A stretch of DNA of 64,000 nucleotides from Albula goreensis (lineage: Eukaryota > Chordata > Actinopteri > Albuliformes > Albulidae): positions 15,935,790 to 15,999,789 of the forward strand of contig CM040746.1 of assembly GCA_022829145.1 (NCBI GenBank), read 5' to 3'. Position numbers and translations under genes: made by a program. Numbering within the stretch: position 1 is the first letter of the stretch; each line of letters starts with the position of its first letter. The notes under the pieces were generated by a model that searched no databases, was not told the origin of the DNA, and saw only the letters and a program-made list of their open reading frames with translations. Below are positions 26,036 to 39,639 of the stretch, in pieces.

Positions 26036-27460
26036 GGTCAAAAATGTTGATATTTATTTGATTATTATTTAAGAAAGTTGGCCTACACTGAATACCCCAC
26101 TGAAAATTCCATCACCCTCTGCAACTGAATGTCTGGCTTGGCCAGCTTTAGCACCAATGACTGAAAGTGAGTGCTTCTTGTAGTTATTGTTTGGTCTCAC
26201 TGAGTACCATGGAGGAATTCTGACTCACTCATCCGTGTAGAACTCCTTCAACTGTGTGACATTTTGTGGGTGTTCTAGCATAAACTGTGCATCTTAGGTC
26301 TTGCCACAACATCTCATGGGTTTTAAGTCTGGTCTTTGACACGGCAATTCCAATTAACTTAAATTTCTTGTTCTTCAACCTTTCTGGTATAGACTTGCTT
26401 TAATGTTTCAGATTATTGCCTTTCTGTATGGTTTCTTCTGTACCTCATGGACAGATTGCCTGACATTCTCCCATAGAATTCTCTGATACAGCATAATTCA
26501 TTGTTACTACTATGTCAGGTCATAGTAATCCAGGACCTGATGCCACATAGCATCACCAAACCATAACACTACCACCACCATGCTTGACTGTTGGTATGAG
26601 GTTCTTACTGTGGAATGTATTTCCTTTTCACCAGATTCCACAGGGCCCATGCCACCCAGAAAATTACACTTTTGACTTATCTGTCCACTATGACTAAACT
26701 ATTACTGAACTGTTTCCCCAGGCTCTGGAGGGTCATCCAGGTACCCTTAGGCAAACTTGAGACAAGTGTTCATGTTCTTTGTGAGCAGTAGGTTGTGTTG
26801 CCACTCCACTATGAATCCCATTGTTGTCCAGTATCTCTCTGGTGATGGAATGTGAAAGACTGATCATAGGTGAGACCTGAGGTGAGAAAGGCCTGTAGAT
26901 TGCTGGAATCTGTTCTAGTGGATGTGATGCTTGATGATTTGAAGCTTTGCTATTGATGGGATAGCCTCTCCTGTGCTGATTTACAACTGTCCCAAACTTT
27001 CTCCGTTGGGACAATATGGCTCTGATTTGGGGTCAGTGGAGCCCAATTGCCTTACAAATCACCTTCTAACACTTTCCTGACTGATGGATATCAACATGCA
27101 GTTTTCCAGAGGTCCAAAGGAGTCTCTTTAGATGTGGCTGTAGCTTATGTCTGCTTAAAAAGTATTGGACCATGCTGACTCAAAGCAGGCCTGGTTGTTA
27201 AGTAATCAGTATTCATAACAGCTCACCTTAATTATTCCTTTAATTAAGTAAATTGGGAGGGGGGCGCTAATGTTTTCACAACTGAAGATTACATGTTTGA
27301 TTACCCGACATCAGACATATGAAAAAACACTAAACTGTCTTTTTCAGACTCCCTCTATATACCATTACAACCAACAGAAGGTTCTAAATCAAACATAATT
27401 TAATAAATGAGCAAAAATTCAGATAACTACAGGGGGGTAAATGTATTTTCACAATGTTGC
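26036..27460 (-). mobile_element. degenerate Tc1/mariner element
   Basis: On the plus strand this reads like the complement of fish Tc1-like elements. Recognisable blocks are ACCATAACACTACCACCACC followed by ATGCTTGACTGTTGG (26561-26596), TTCTTACTGTGGAATG, CTCTGGAGGGTCATCCAGGT (26721-26740) and GGCAAACTTGAGAC. The transposase therefore lay on the minus strand; one remnant open stretch is 26733-27014 (FGTVVNQHRRGYP). The tails are A/T-rich, with GGGGGGTAAATG..TTTTCACA at the right edge. No full-length ORF remains. Boundaries are approximate. Confidence 0.65.
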
Positions 27461-29519
27461 AGTCAAATTACAGATAAACCAAAAGCATAAATAAAGGTGT
27501 TAATTACATTGAGTGGGAGTTTCAGTGGTCAGCAAAGACCACTGGGACCAGGTCCATGGAGAGAAATGGCAAATGCAGGGCCTGGATGATCAGCTGTCTG
27601 TCTGAAAGGGTGAAGAATCACTGGCTGGGCTAATGAAGTGCTCTTTTGGCATTGCACAGGAAACAAAGGAAGTGTGATGGGGAGCAGCTGGTGAATTTAT
27701 GTGTGACTGTAAGCTCGGCCCCACCCAGCCGGTAGTGCAAGCATGAGTGAATACAGTCAAAGGAAGTGCAGCAGATTTTCCAGGGGTGGTGGCAGGGTGT
27801 GTGGGAGGGAGAAGGTTATACCACAGTCCTGAGGCCTATGAGGGAAACTGTCACAGTTAAGATAACAGTGACATGCAGGAAGTGGCCCTTTGTTCCCGTA
27901 CTTTGCTTCCTGTTCTGTGTATTTCACAGTTTCAGGGCCACCTGCAAGGAGAGATGGTCTGACCCTTCCCTCCATTCTTCATAGCCTCATCTAACCCTTA
28001 ACCTCAGGTTTTGTCTTGTGCTGTCCTTCCTCTGCCATGCCACACCTGAGGGTAGAACATGCTGTGCCATGCCTAAGGGTACGACATCCCTCCATTAACT
28101 GAATAATCTGTCTCCATTGGGAGATATAATAATCATGTGATTTGACCTGCGCTGGTTACCCAGCAGCTGATGGATCCCACACCTGATTAAAGCAGTGGCC
28201 AGTGGCCAGTGGCAGGATGAGCAGAGTATTGTGGTGCAGGTTGGGCAGAGTATCAGCCAATAGCTGGGAGGTAGTAGTCTCATTATCATCATATAACCAT
28301 CATACCCATGAGTATGGAAATTGACAAAGGTATTATGGTTATACAATTAACAAATTTCCATCATCAGCTGTGTCATGGTGATGTGTTTTTTAAACTTTTA
28401 TATCATCTGTTTGTTTCAGTGTAAGTAAATGTTACCTATTAAAAGACAACCACATGTACAGTGTTTTCAATTATAAAATGAGGGACAACTGTAATGTTGT
28501 CTGCTGCGGCCTATACATCTTCTCTTAAATGTGCTGCCTCTATCTCCCTCCTCTTAACAGGAGTTTTAGCCTACTCTTTAAACTTAAATAGCAGGCTGGT
28601 GCTAGTAAGGGATGATGTAGGTGTGGGGAAAGCAAGGAAAGAATGATCGAGTTCTTAGTGTGAGCAAACTGAAAGTAGAGTATTAATAAAATTTAATGGT
28701 GATTACTTATTGGCCAGCTCCTGCCCCCTCAGACAATAATGTCATTGACCACGATAATTTGGCTCAAAATTAACAGTTAACCCAGATTTCATAATCATGG
28801 CAGCCCCACTGAGCCACAATGGATTCATGGTTCAGTTGAACTAAGACAGTTCACTGTGTAAACTGTGTAAACTTTGTGTGTAGACGAGAACGGTTGTGTT
28901 CTCTGGAGAACCATCCGTATGCATGTTGCCTCAGGAGTGAGTGTGACATGTCTCCTGGCCTCCTGATGGATTAAGTCCTAAAAGGCGATGATTTCTTCAT
29001 TTTTTTTTGTGTGTTCGTGTCAGGAGAAGCATGCGCTGCCATTTCACATGCAAGGCATGCGGCCCTCTCATCGATCATTGTTGAGTTAGCAGGACCCCAC
29101 AAGCCTCAGTGGGACAACAGCAAAACAAATGGGACTGAAATACATGCCTGCCACCTACTTTCTCTGCCAAATACCTCACTCTCTCAAGTAAACAAGCATA
29201 ATGAAGCGGAACTGTTTGCAAGAACAGGAATATGTGTTGGTACTTTATCATAGACAAAATCATATCTGTTACATTGAGGATTTAATGTTGCTGTATTGAG
29301 GATTGAATCATAAACTTTGCTAGGCACCTTCAGCTAGCTCCTTGGGATTCTTCAATAGCTGGGCTACAGCTGGAGCAGTGCTGATGAAGTACAATGCTCA
29401 TGGGTACAACAGCAGGGTTTCATGGGAGATTTCAACCCACAGTGCTGGGCCGTTTGTCATGTGGTCCTGGATTATTCCTGTGTCCTTTGGGCTCCCCCTT
29501 CACATTCTCTATTTCTGCT
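27461..29519. other. ppp2r2b intron, no exon seen
   Basis: No exon or RNA gene supported. Overlapping 72-codon ORFs on both strands at 27757-27984 are uninformative. Confidence 0.45.
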
Positions 29520-29790
29520 GTAATGGAAGTGTTGCGTTTCAGGTGCAATAGAGGATATGGGCTGGGGCAATGGTGTTGTGGTGCAGCTGGAGACATGGAT
29601 CATAGCATTGTTATATGAGTGCATTTAGGTATATGGGGATTTTTTCTGAACTGCAGTAAGAGATTGGGCTGTGGCGTTGTTTTTTATGTGCAGTTAGTGA
29701 TTTGGACTGTAGCATTGTTTCTTGAGTGCAGTCTGAGATATTGGCTGAAGCATTGGCTTTTGGGGTGCAGTTGGAAATGGCCAGGACCAG
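29520..29790 (+). repeat. degenerate 38-bp tandem array, about seven units
   Basis: Units of about 37-39 bases share GAGATATGGGCTGTAGCATT then GTTTTTTGAGTGCAGTTG, with heavy divergence. Clear starts are near 29551, 29589, 29667, 29705 and 29743. It gives the nearby ORFs a repetitive look. It ends about 120 bp before the large 40-bp array and has a different unit. Confidence 0.7.
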
Positions 29791-29908
29791 GATGTTTTAC
29801 CTGTTGTGTAGAGGGGGCCAAGTAAAAAGCAACCTCTGTGGTCTGGATGGTTGTGGAGGGCAGCAGTTACAAGGATGGGGGTTAATGAAGGACAGAATGC
29901 GCAGACCA

Positions 29909-32900
29909 GCCTCATGTGTCTGATGAGAGACAGGACGAGCTGATATAGGCCTCATGTGTCTGATGAGAGACAGGACGAGCTGATATAGGCCTCATGTGTT
30001 TGATGAGAGACAGGACGAGCTGATATAGGCCTCATGTGTCTGATGAGAGACAGGACGAGCTGATATAGGCCTCATGTGTTTGATGAGAGACAGGACGAGC
30101 TGATATAGGCCTCATGTGTTTGATGAGAGACAGGACGAGCTGATATAGGCCTCATGTGTTTGATGAGAGACAGGACGAGCTGATAGGCCTCATGTGTTTG
30201 ATGAGAGACAGGACGAGCTGATATAGGCCTCATGTGTTTGATGAGAGACAGGACGAGCTGATATAGGCCTCATGTGTTTGATGAGAGACAGGACGAGCTG
30301 ATATAGGCCTCATGTGTTTGATGAGAGACAGGACGAGCTGATATAGGCCTCATGTGTTTGATGAGAGACAGGACGAGCTGATGGGCCTCATGTGTTTGAT
30401 GAGAGACAGGACGAGCTGATATAGGCCTCATGTGTCTGATGAGAGACAGGACGAGCTGATATAGGCCTCATGTGTTTGATGAGAGACAGGACGAGCTGAT
30501 ATAGGCCTCATGTGTCTGATGAGAGACAGGACGAGCTGATATAGGCCTCATGTGTTTGATGAGAGACAGGACGAGCTGATAGGCCTCATGTGTTTGATGA
30601 GAGACAGGACGAGCTGATATAGGCCTCATGTGTCTGATGAGAGACAGGACGAGCTGATATAGGCCTCATGTGTTTGATGAGAGACAGGACGAGCTGATGG
30701 GCCTCATGTGTCTGATGAGAGACAGGACGAGCTGATATAGGCCTCATGTGTTTGATGAGAGACAGGACGAGCTGATATAGGCCTCATGTGTTTGATGAGA
30801 GACAGGACGAGCTGATATAGGCCTCATGTGTTTGATGAGAGACAGGACGAGCTGATATAGGCCTCATGTGTCTGATGAGAGACAGGACGAGCTGATATAG
30901 GCCTCATGTGTCTGATGAGAGACAGGACGAGCTGATATAGGCCTCATGTGTTTGATGAGAGACAGGACGAGCTGATATAGGCCTCATGTGTTTGATGAGA
31001 GACAGGACGAGCTGATATAGGCCTCATGTGTTTGATGAGAGACAGGGACCTCAGCTGATAGGCCTCATGTGTCTGATGAGAGACAGGACGAGCTGATATA
31101 GGCCTCATGTGTCTGATGAGAGACAGGACGAGCTGATATAGGCCTCATGTGTTTGATGAGAGACAGGACGAGCTGATATAGGCCTCATGTGTTTGATGAG
31201 AGACAGGACGAGCTGATATAGGCCTCATGTGTTTGATGAGAGACAGACGAGCTGATATAGGCCTCATGTGTTTGATGAGACAGACGAGCTGATATAGGCC
31301 TCATGTGTGTGAGAGACAGGACGAGCTGATATAGGCCTCATGTGTCTGATGAGAGACAGGACGAGCTGATAGGCCTCATGTGTCTGATGAGAGACAGACG
31401 AGCTGATATAGGCCTCATGTGTTTGATGAGAGACAGGACGAGCTGATATAGGCCTCATGTGTTTGATGAGACAGGACGAGCTGATATAGGCCTCATGTGT
31501 TTGATGAGAGACAGGACGAGCTGATATAGGCCTCATGTGTTTGATGAGTGTCTGAGACAGGACGAGCTGATATAGGCCTCATGTGTTTGATGAGAGACAG
31601 GACGAGCTGATATAGGCCTCATGTGTCTGATGAGAGACAGGACGAGCTGATATAGGCCTCATGTGTTTGATGAGAGACAGGACGAGCTGATATAGGTCTC
31701 ATGTGTTTGATGAGACAGGACGAGCTGATATAGGCCTCATGTGTTTGATGAGAGACAGGACGAGCTGATATAGGCCTCATGTGTTTGATGAGAGACAGGA
31801 CGAGCTGATATAGGCCTCATGTGTCTGATGAGAGACAGGACGAGCTGATATAGGCCTCATGTGTTTGATGAGAGACAGGACGAGCTGATATAGGCCTCAT
31901 GTGTTTGATGAGAGACAGACGAGCTGATATAGGCCTCATGTGTTTGATGAGAGACAGGACGAGCTGATATAGGCCTCATGTGTCTGATGAGAGACAGGAC
32001 GAGCTGATATAGGCCTCATGTGTTTGATGAGAGACAGGACGAGCTGATATAGGCCTCATGTGTTTGATGAGAGACAGGACGAGCTGATATAGGCCTCATG
32101 TGTTTGATGAGAGACAGGACGAGCTGATATAGGCCTCATGTGTTTGATGAGAGACAGGACGAGCTGATATAGGCCTCATGTGTTTGATGAGAGACAGGAC
32201 GAGCTGATATAGGCCTCATGTGTTTGATGAGAGACAGGACGAGCTGATATAGGCCTCATGTGTTTGATGAGAGACAGGACGAGCTGATATAGGCCTCATG
32301 TGTTTGATGAGAGACAGGACGAGCTGATAGGGCGGCCTCATGTGTTTGATGAGAGACAGGACGAGTTGCTTTAGGCCTCATGTGTCTGATGAGAGACAGG
32401 ACGAGCTGATATAGGCCTCATGTGTTTGATGAGAGACAGGACGAGCTGATATAGGCCTCATGTGTTTGATGAGAGACAGGACGAGCTGATATAGCCTCAT
32501 GATGAGAGACAGGACGAGCTGATATAGGCCTCATGTGTTTGATGAGAGACAGGACGAGCTGATATAGGCCTCATGTGTTTGATGAGAGACAGGACGAGCT
32601 GATATAGGCCTCATGTGTTTGATGAGAGACAGGACGAGCTGATATAGGCCTCATGTGTTTGATGAGAGACAGGACGAGCTGATATAGGCCTCATGTGTTT
32701 GATGAGAGACAGGACGAGCTGATATAGGCCTCATGTGTTTGATGAGAGACAGGACGAGCTGATATAGGCCTCATGTGTTTGATGAGAGACAGGACGAGCT
32801 GATATAGGCCTCATGTGTCTGATGAGAGACAGGGCAGCTGATATAGGCCTCATGTGTCTGATGAGAGACAGGGCGAGCTGATGGGCCTCATGTGTTTGAT

Positions 32901-34765
32901 GAGAGACAGGACGAGCTGATAGGCCTCATGTGTTTGATGAGACAGGACGAGCTGATATAGGCCTCATGTGTTTGATGAGAGACAGGACGAGCTGATAGGC
33001 CTCATGTGTCTGATGAGAGACAGGACGAGCTGATATAGGCCTCATGTGTCTGATGAGAGACAGGACGAGCTGATATAGGCCTCATGTGTTTGATGAGAGA
33101 CAGGACGAGCTGATATAGGCCTCATGTGTTTGATGAGAGACAGGGCGAGCTGATATAGGCCTCATGTGTTTGATGAGAGACAGGACGAGCTGATATAGGC
33201 CTCATGTGTCTGATAGACAGGGCGAGCTATATAGGCCTCGCCTCATGTGTCTGATGAGAGACAGGACGAGCTGATATAGGCCTCATGTGTCTGATGAGAG
33301 ACAGGACGAGCTGATATAGGCCTCATGTGTCTGATGAGAGACAGGACGAGCTGATATAGGCCTCATGTGTTTGATGAGAGACAGGACGAGCTGATATAGG
33401 CCTCATGTGTTTGATGAGAGACAGGACAAGCTGATATAGGCCTCATGTGTTTGATGAGAGACAGGACAAGCTGATATAGGCCTCATGTGTCTGATGAGTT
33501 GATGAGAGACAGGACGAGCTGATATAGGCCTCATGTGTTTGATGAGAGACAGGGCGAGCTGATATAGGCCTCATGTGTTTGATGAGAGACAGGACGAGCT
33601 GATATAGGCCTCATGTGTTTGATGAGAGACAGGACGAGCTGATATAGGCCTCATGTGTCTGATGAGAGACAGGACGAGCTGATATAGGCCTCATGTGTTT
33701 GATGAGAGACAGGACGAGCTGATATAGGCCTCATGTGTCTGATGAGAGACAGGACGAGCTGATATAGGCCTCATGTGTTTGATGAGAGACAGGACGAGTT
33801 GATATAGGCCTCATGTGTTTGATGAGAGACAGGACGAGCTGATATAGGCCTCATGTGTTTGATGAGAGACAGGACGAGCTGATATAGGCCTCATGTGTTT
33901 GATGAGAGACAGGACGAGCTGATATAGGCCTCTGTGTTGATGATAGGCCTCATGTGTTTGATGAGAGACAGGACGAGCTGATATAGGCCTCATGTGTTTG
34001 ATGAGACAGACAGACAGGCCTCATGTTTGATGAGACCTGATATAGGCCTCATGTGTCTGATGAGAGACAGACGAGCTGATATAGGCCTGATGAGAGACAG
34101 GACGAGCTGATATAGGCCTCATGTGTTTGATGAGAGACAGGACGAGCTGATATAGGCCTCATGTGTTTGATGAGAGACAGGACGAGCTGATATAGCCTCA
34201 TGTGTTTGATGAGAGACAGGACGAGCTGATATAGGCCTCATGTGTTTGATGAGAGACAGGACGAGCTGATATAGGCCTCATGTGATGAGAGACAGGACGA
34301 GCTGATGATGTGTTTGATGAGACAGGACGAGCTGATATAGGCCTCATGTGTTTGAGAGACAGGACGAGCTGATATAGGCCTCATGTGTTGATGAGAGACA
34401 GGACGAGCTCCTCATGTGTTTGATGAGAGACAGGACGCAGCTGATATAGGCCTCATGTGTTTGATGAGAGACAGGACGAGCTGATATAGGCCGAGACAGG
34501 ACGAGCTGATATAGGCCTCATGTGTTTGATGAGAGACAGGACGAGCTGATATAGGCCTCATGTGTTTGATGAGAGACAGGACGAGCTGATATAGGCCTCA
34601 TGTGTCTGATGAGAGACAGGACGAGCTGATATAGGCCTCATGTGTTTGATGAGAGACAGGACGAGCTGATATAGGCCTCATGTGTTTGATGAGAGACAGG
34701 ACGAGCTGATATAGGCCTCATGTGTTTGATGAGAGACAGGACGAGCTGATATAGGCCTCATGTCT
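29909..34765 (+). repeat. 40-bp satellite-like array, about 120 copies
   Basis: The unit reads GCCTCATGTGTYTGATGAGA followed by GACAGGACGAGCTGATATAG. Spacing is exactly 40 at 29948 and 29988 and through most of the 4.86 kb. Variation: Y is C or T in intermingled units; short units lack TATA (GATAGG or GATGGG junctions); and scrambled or truncated units are concentrated at 33200-33260, 33920-34080 and 34270-34500. The array ends abruptly at TGTCTCTAGAGG. Because 40 is not a multiple of three, reading frames rotate and no protein is encoded. Confidence 0.98.
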
Positions 34766-37700
34766 CTAGAGGATTGTTCTGCAACATCAGCACTGCTGCC
34801 ATAGCAATGTATGGAGGGGAACTAGGGCCAGATAGATGATGCTGTTCGAGAAGGAGAGAAGAAAGGAGGATAGGGAGGTGGTAAAGGAAATAGAGGAGGA
34901 CGTTTAATTTATGTTGGACTCTATACCTTCATTTGTATGCATTCAAACACAATACAAAATTAATTTTTGTTTCAGCTCAATTCCATCCAATTATTGATGT
35001 GCCATGCACTCTCAAACAGTAAAATATTGAAGAAGACATACTTCTAAGATTAAAACCAAACAGCTCCTCCTTTCATCTTCACATACTTCAAATACAAATC
35101 CATAATGATTGCACATTAAGCCAGAAATAGTGTATGAGTTACATATTGTCTTTATAACCCACATGTAAGGACACAAATTTGTAATTATGTGAAGAGTTAA
35201 GACTGAGATTGGAGTTGATTTTAAGGATGCATTGAGGAGAAGGATTATGGATCTGTCTCACCAAATAACCTGTGCAAGCATCTAAATCATAAAACTTCTT
35301 TATGATTTAATCTGCAACATGAAGTTGCTTCTCAGCAATTATAGTAATTTCTATATAATTACATCAGTGTGCTGCCTGCTGAATACAATGTGTTATATCG
35401 CATTTGTTGGAGCAGTAGAGCGTTACCTCATCTGCCAATTTATGGCTTTTGAGAGAGGAGGGTTGTGTAAACTTCACAAAACGTTTGAGATCATGAGGCC
35501 ATTTTCCTGCTCCAGCCACTGAGTGCTGGAGAGTATCAGTTGGGGCTTCAGGCAAGACCAGTGAGAATCTCAAATACTCAGCAAGCATGAAATTAGCAAC
35601 CAGCTGGCTAAAACTATGCATGCAGCACCAGGTAATTGTGTTGACACTCTGAAAAAGCTCTCTGTTGCCAAATGTTTGAGACCTCACAATGTATGAGGCC
35701 TCTCATAACACAATGGACCTTCTCTGAGTCAGGAACATGCATGAGAAATAAATGTTTTTTTTTTTTTTTTTACAATGGGCTCATGGTATTACTGTGGTGA
35801 AGCAGAGCAACGCTTTGAAGCCTTTCACGCATAAATTGTCTTGATTTAGGAACGGGAAAGCCAAAAAAGAGAGCTAGCATGGTATACCTGTTGCTATAAT
35901 TTCACACCAATTGCCACTCCGCTGATTAATGCTTAATTGTTATTTTACATCTGATTGTACTCATTTTATAAAACCATATGTTGTGCCCATAGTATGTATT
36001 CATGTATTAATGTCTGTCTTTATAAAGTTGGTAAAATTTCCTTTTCAGATTTGAGGCCTGCAGTTAAATGGGATTTAGAAACAGAATAACCTACTTATTG
36101 GACTGTGTTTGCAAATCCCAGGTTTGAAAAAACACATGCATATGTATCAAGGGGTGAGTTCACAGTGCCACTGTCCTTAAGGACCAGTCCTTAAATGAGA
36201 ATTTGACCTCTTATGATAATTTTAGTCGGGGGCCTGAAATCCTCTTGAGTCTAATTCACCGGTTGCACAGCTTGTCCTTATTGTTCAGGCATGGATAATT
36301 GTGTAAATCAGGTGAGCAAGTCAATATCTGATCCATCCTCATATTAAAAGGAAATGTTTTTCCCACACCCAGTGGCAGTCTGCAAGGGATGCCAGGACCC
36401 CAGCAGGAACCTAGAGAACATAGAGAATCTCAGGAAAAATGAGTGGGGTGTCCGAAGGGGATATGGCCCTTTCACAATGGTGAGAAAAGCCCATAGGCCA
36501 CAGTTTATTCACAGAATGCAAAAAGATCATCATAAAATGCTTTGAGGTCCAGCTGTATAAATAGATGACCCCACAGTCCCCATTACAACTTTTTTTGTGA
36601 CAGACAATTCACAGTTTCAATATAGTTAATTTGGATATGGTCAATGAGGCAACAATTAGAATAACTGGATTGTATTTACCAGTCAGTGCAACATAATTGA
36701 TCTGTGTTTGTGTCAGATTTCTTCTTCTTCGTTTGGTTGTGTGACATTTGGCTGTGGGTTGTCTCTCTTCGTATTGAAATCTCCCTGTCGTACAAATAGA
36801 TCTAAATATTTTTATAATCCCTATGCTTTTTTATTTTTAAAGGAAAGACAGCAATTCCTAGCCTTTCATGGGTGATTAAACATGAGCAAAACATAGCAAA
36901 TCTTCCATCACAACATTTACATTTACTGACACTGGTGTAAATCCTGAATTATGGAAGTGAACACAGAAACGGAGAGAAAGAGGGAGGGTGGAAGAAATTG
37001 GAGGAAATGAGTGAGAAGAAGCAAGGTGGAGGGGAGGAGGAGGGAGATTTGGCCAGACGGCCGAGGACAGCTGCGAGAATAGCTATAAGCACATTGTGAT
37101 TGATTGCTTTACAAAGTGTAGGTATAGACTTAATGTGCCTTACTTAGCCTGGCTTTTCTATTAGAGCTCAATTTGTCTGGTGTTGGCAGACCGCTGTGTT
37201 GGGCTAAAGCCCTTGGCATTTTGCTTCTTTTATTTCTTCATTTTTGACATCTCATTTTTTCCCCTATCGTAATGTATTTTGCCTATGGTGCTGAATTTAT
37301 TTTCATGCGTCAACAGGAAGTTTCGGGGGACAGCAAGTATATTCAGACCCTTGGTTTTCCGTGAGAAATCAACTGCGATAATAAACAGACCTGACTTAGT
37401 TATTCAATTCTTAGCATTCCTTAAGAGGTATTTTATTTCTGTGCTCATTTTTTTATTATCATATTAGTTATGATGGACTCTCATGAATTCTATGTTAAGG
37501 GGCTGTTCCTGAAAGTTGCAAATGGACTGCATTACAAAAAGAGAGATACAATTTGTGTTCTTCTAAAGAGGACTCATTATTTATTTATGTGGGTTATGCA
37601 TTCTCTCTCTATCTCTCTTGCTTTATCTTTTCATCAGTCTCTTGGAATTCCTGGAGAAGGCTTCTCTTTGGTCACAGAAAGCCCTCATGACACACACAAC

Positions 37701-38949
37701 CCATGTCTGTGTGCAAATGAAAGTCTCTTTCAGATTATACATGTGCAATTTTTATCAACATATTGCACAGCGAAATGTCAAACTATGCCTCCATTACACA
37801 TTGTTGTGTTAGGATGATTGAATGCCTATGTCTTTAACATATGACTCCCTTCCCTTGGAGGCAGTGGTTAAATTGGTCTCTCATGGAGGGCTGTTGTCTT
37901 TTCACATCAAGGGGTTTTCATTGCCTTGCTCTCCACTGCAGCTCTGAAACTCATTGCCGCCGCTGGGCCCATGACATCTTCTTCCCGAAGTTCCTCTCTC
38001 CTAGTGATGGAAAAACCAGAGGGTTTGTCAAAGCTGCAATGTATTCCAGACTGATCCACCTCAAACTGGCTTATAAGTGTGAAAGTGGAAGTGTTTTCCT
38101 GCAGGTGATAAACCGATGTCAATTGGTCTAGTGCAAGTCTCTTTCTGATAGCATGACAAACCAACATGGCAGAGCAAAGGCCATGGAGGTAGCTATGCTA
38201 GCTTGATAAATGAAATATCAGTGGCTGTACAAACTAGGTCCTTCTAACATTCTCAGTTGCCAGCAAAGTCAACATTTTAGGTAAGACGATCAATGCAGTG
38301 CTTTGTTTAGTTGATCACTCCATTTTATTAACTAAACAATGCTTTTTCTGTTTTTGTGGAATTAATAATTGTGCCTCTCAAATGCTGTTCTGTTACATGC
38401 ACACACACATACACAGAGAACACTAAATACACACAAAGATAATCACAGCTCAGTGCCACATGCCACTCAGTTCTACAGGAGAGCTATCTAATCAATAGAG
38501 AAATTGCACATTTCAGACAATTCAGCTAGATTGCTATCAAGAAAAATCTTGTGGAGGAAAATGTTAGATATATTAAACAGTTGCCACAGAGTACCATGTG
38601 TCATTTTTATTGTCTTATTGGAGAGTATTATGATATATGTGTGAATCAGTTACATCATCTTTCCTCTGTATTCAACTCTTCTCTCGACTTACTACATTTG
38701 AAAGCAATCAAGTCTGACAGAAAAAATGTCAGTCACTGAATGGATAAGCTGCTTGGTCAGATCTGGACCCAGCCCTTGACTCAGACTGACGGGCTGGAAG
38801 TCCTGCACCTAAAGCTCACTCCCCTCAAGGCCAGGGGCTGGGGCGGGCCGGTCAGGCGCTGGTCATTGCAGTCCTGTGGGAGCTCTTCCAGGATCATGGT
38901 CCCCTTGGGAGAGCACAGTGAGAGGCAGCATACAGCTGAGCCCCATCAC
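34766..38949. other. ppp2r2b intron, no exon seen
   Basis: No exon recognised. A poly(T) of about 16 lies near 35757. Stretch 37200-37400 is balanced in composition with scattered CpGs and could be a conserved element, without further support. ORFs at 35319-35687 and 37470-38167 lack family features. Confidence 0.45.
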
Positions 38950-39112
38950 AAACACACACATTCACATATATACCGTCTCATTCATGTGCACATGTATACA
39001 CACACACACACACTCACATATATACTGTCTCATCCATGTGCACACGTATACACACACACACACACGCACATTCTCATATATACCGTCTCATTCATGTGCA
39101 TAGGTATACACA

Positions 39113-39148
<36 letters not shown>

Positions 39149-39360
39149 GTCTCATTCATGTACACACGTATACACACACATTCACATATATAGCATCTCA
39201 TTCATGTGCACACGTATACACATGCACACACATTCACATATATACCGCCTCTTTTTTACGTGCACATATACAGACGCACACATGCACATGAACACACACA
39301 TGCACATAAAGAGTCAAACACATTGTCTCAGACACACATACATTAACATGTACACTCACA
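38950..39360 (+). repeat. CA-rich minisatellite, about six diverged units of 50-60 bp
   Basis: Repeated core CACATATATACCGTCTCATT, then CATGTGCACAYGTATACAC, separated by variable (CA)n. Cores occur near 38963, 39016, 39073, 39147, 39183 and 39236. Variable CA length explains the unequal spacing. Overlapping Thr/His-rich ORFs are artefacts. Confidence 0.85.
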
Positions 39361-39639
39361 CACGTACGTATGTCAGGCTCCTTTGTATGAGGGCACAGTC
39401 GTCACATCATTTTAAAGCATACTGGCAGGCTTAATTTTCTGACATTGGAGTGTTCTGCATTCTCTATGTGGTGTCTGATGTGTGCTCTGCCTTGCTTTGA
39501 TTCACATTATGATTCAGATGAAATTTTCTACAATGTTCTATCTTAGTGGAAGGATGGCTTCTGAACAGCCATGACCTTCATGCTATTTTCCTCCCTTCAA
39601 TAACTCATGTCAGAGAGCCATATGTCTGCAGAAAGCCCT

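Noticed and set aside
31264..33993. Repetitive ORFs (MRPISARPVSHQTHEAY...) across the 40-bp array
   Set aside because: A 40-base unit rotates frame each copy; the peptide repeats by chance where indels restore the frame. No gene signals.
29909..34765. CRISPR array or hammerhead ribozyme in the 40-bp repeat
   Set aside because: There are no unique spacers, and this is animal DNA. CTGATGAG in C-type units resembles a hammerhead core, but the required GAAA strand is absent (CGAG instead) and most units read TTGATGAG.
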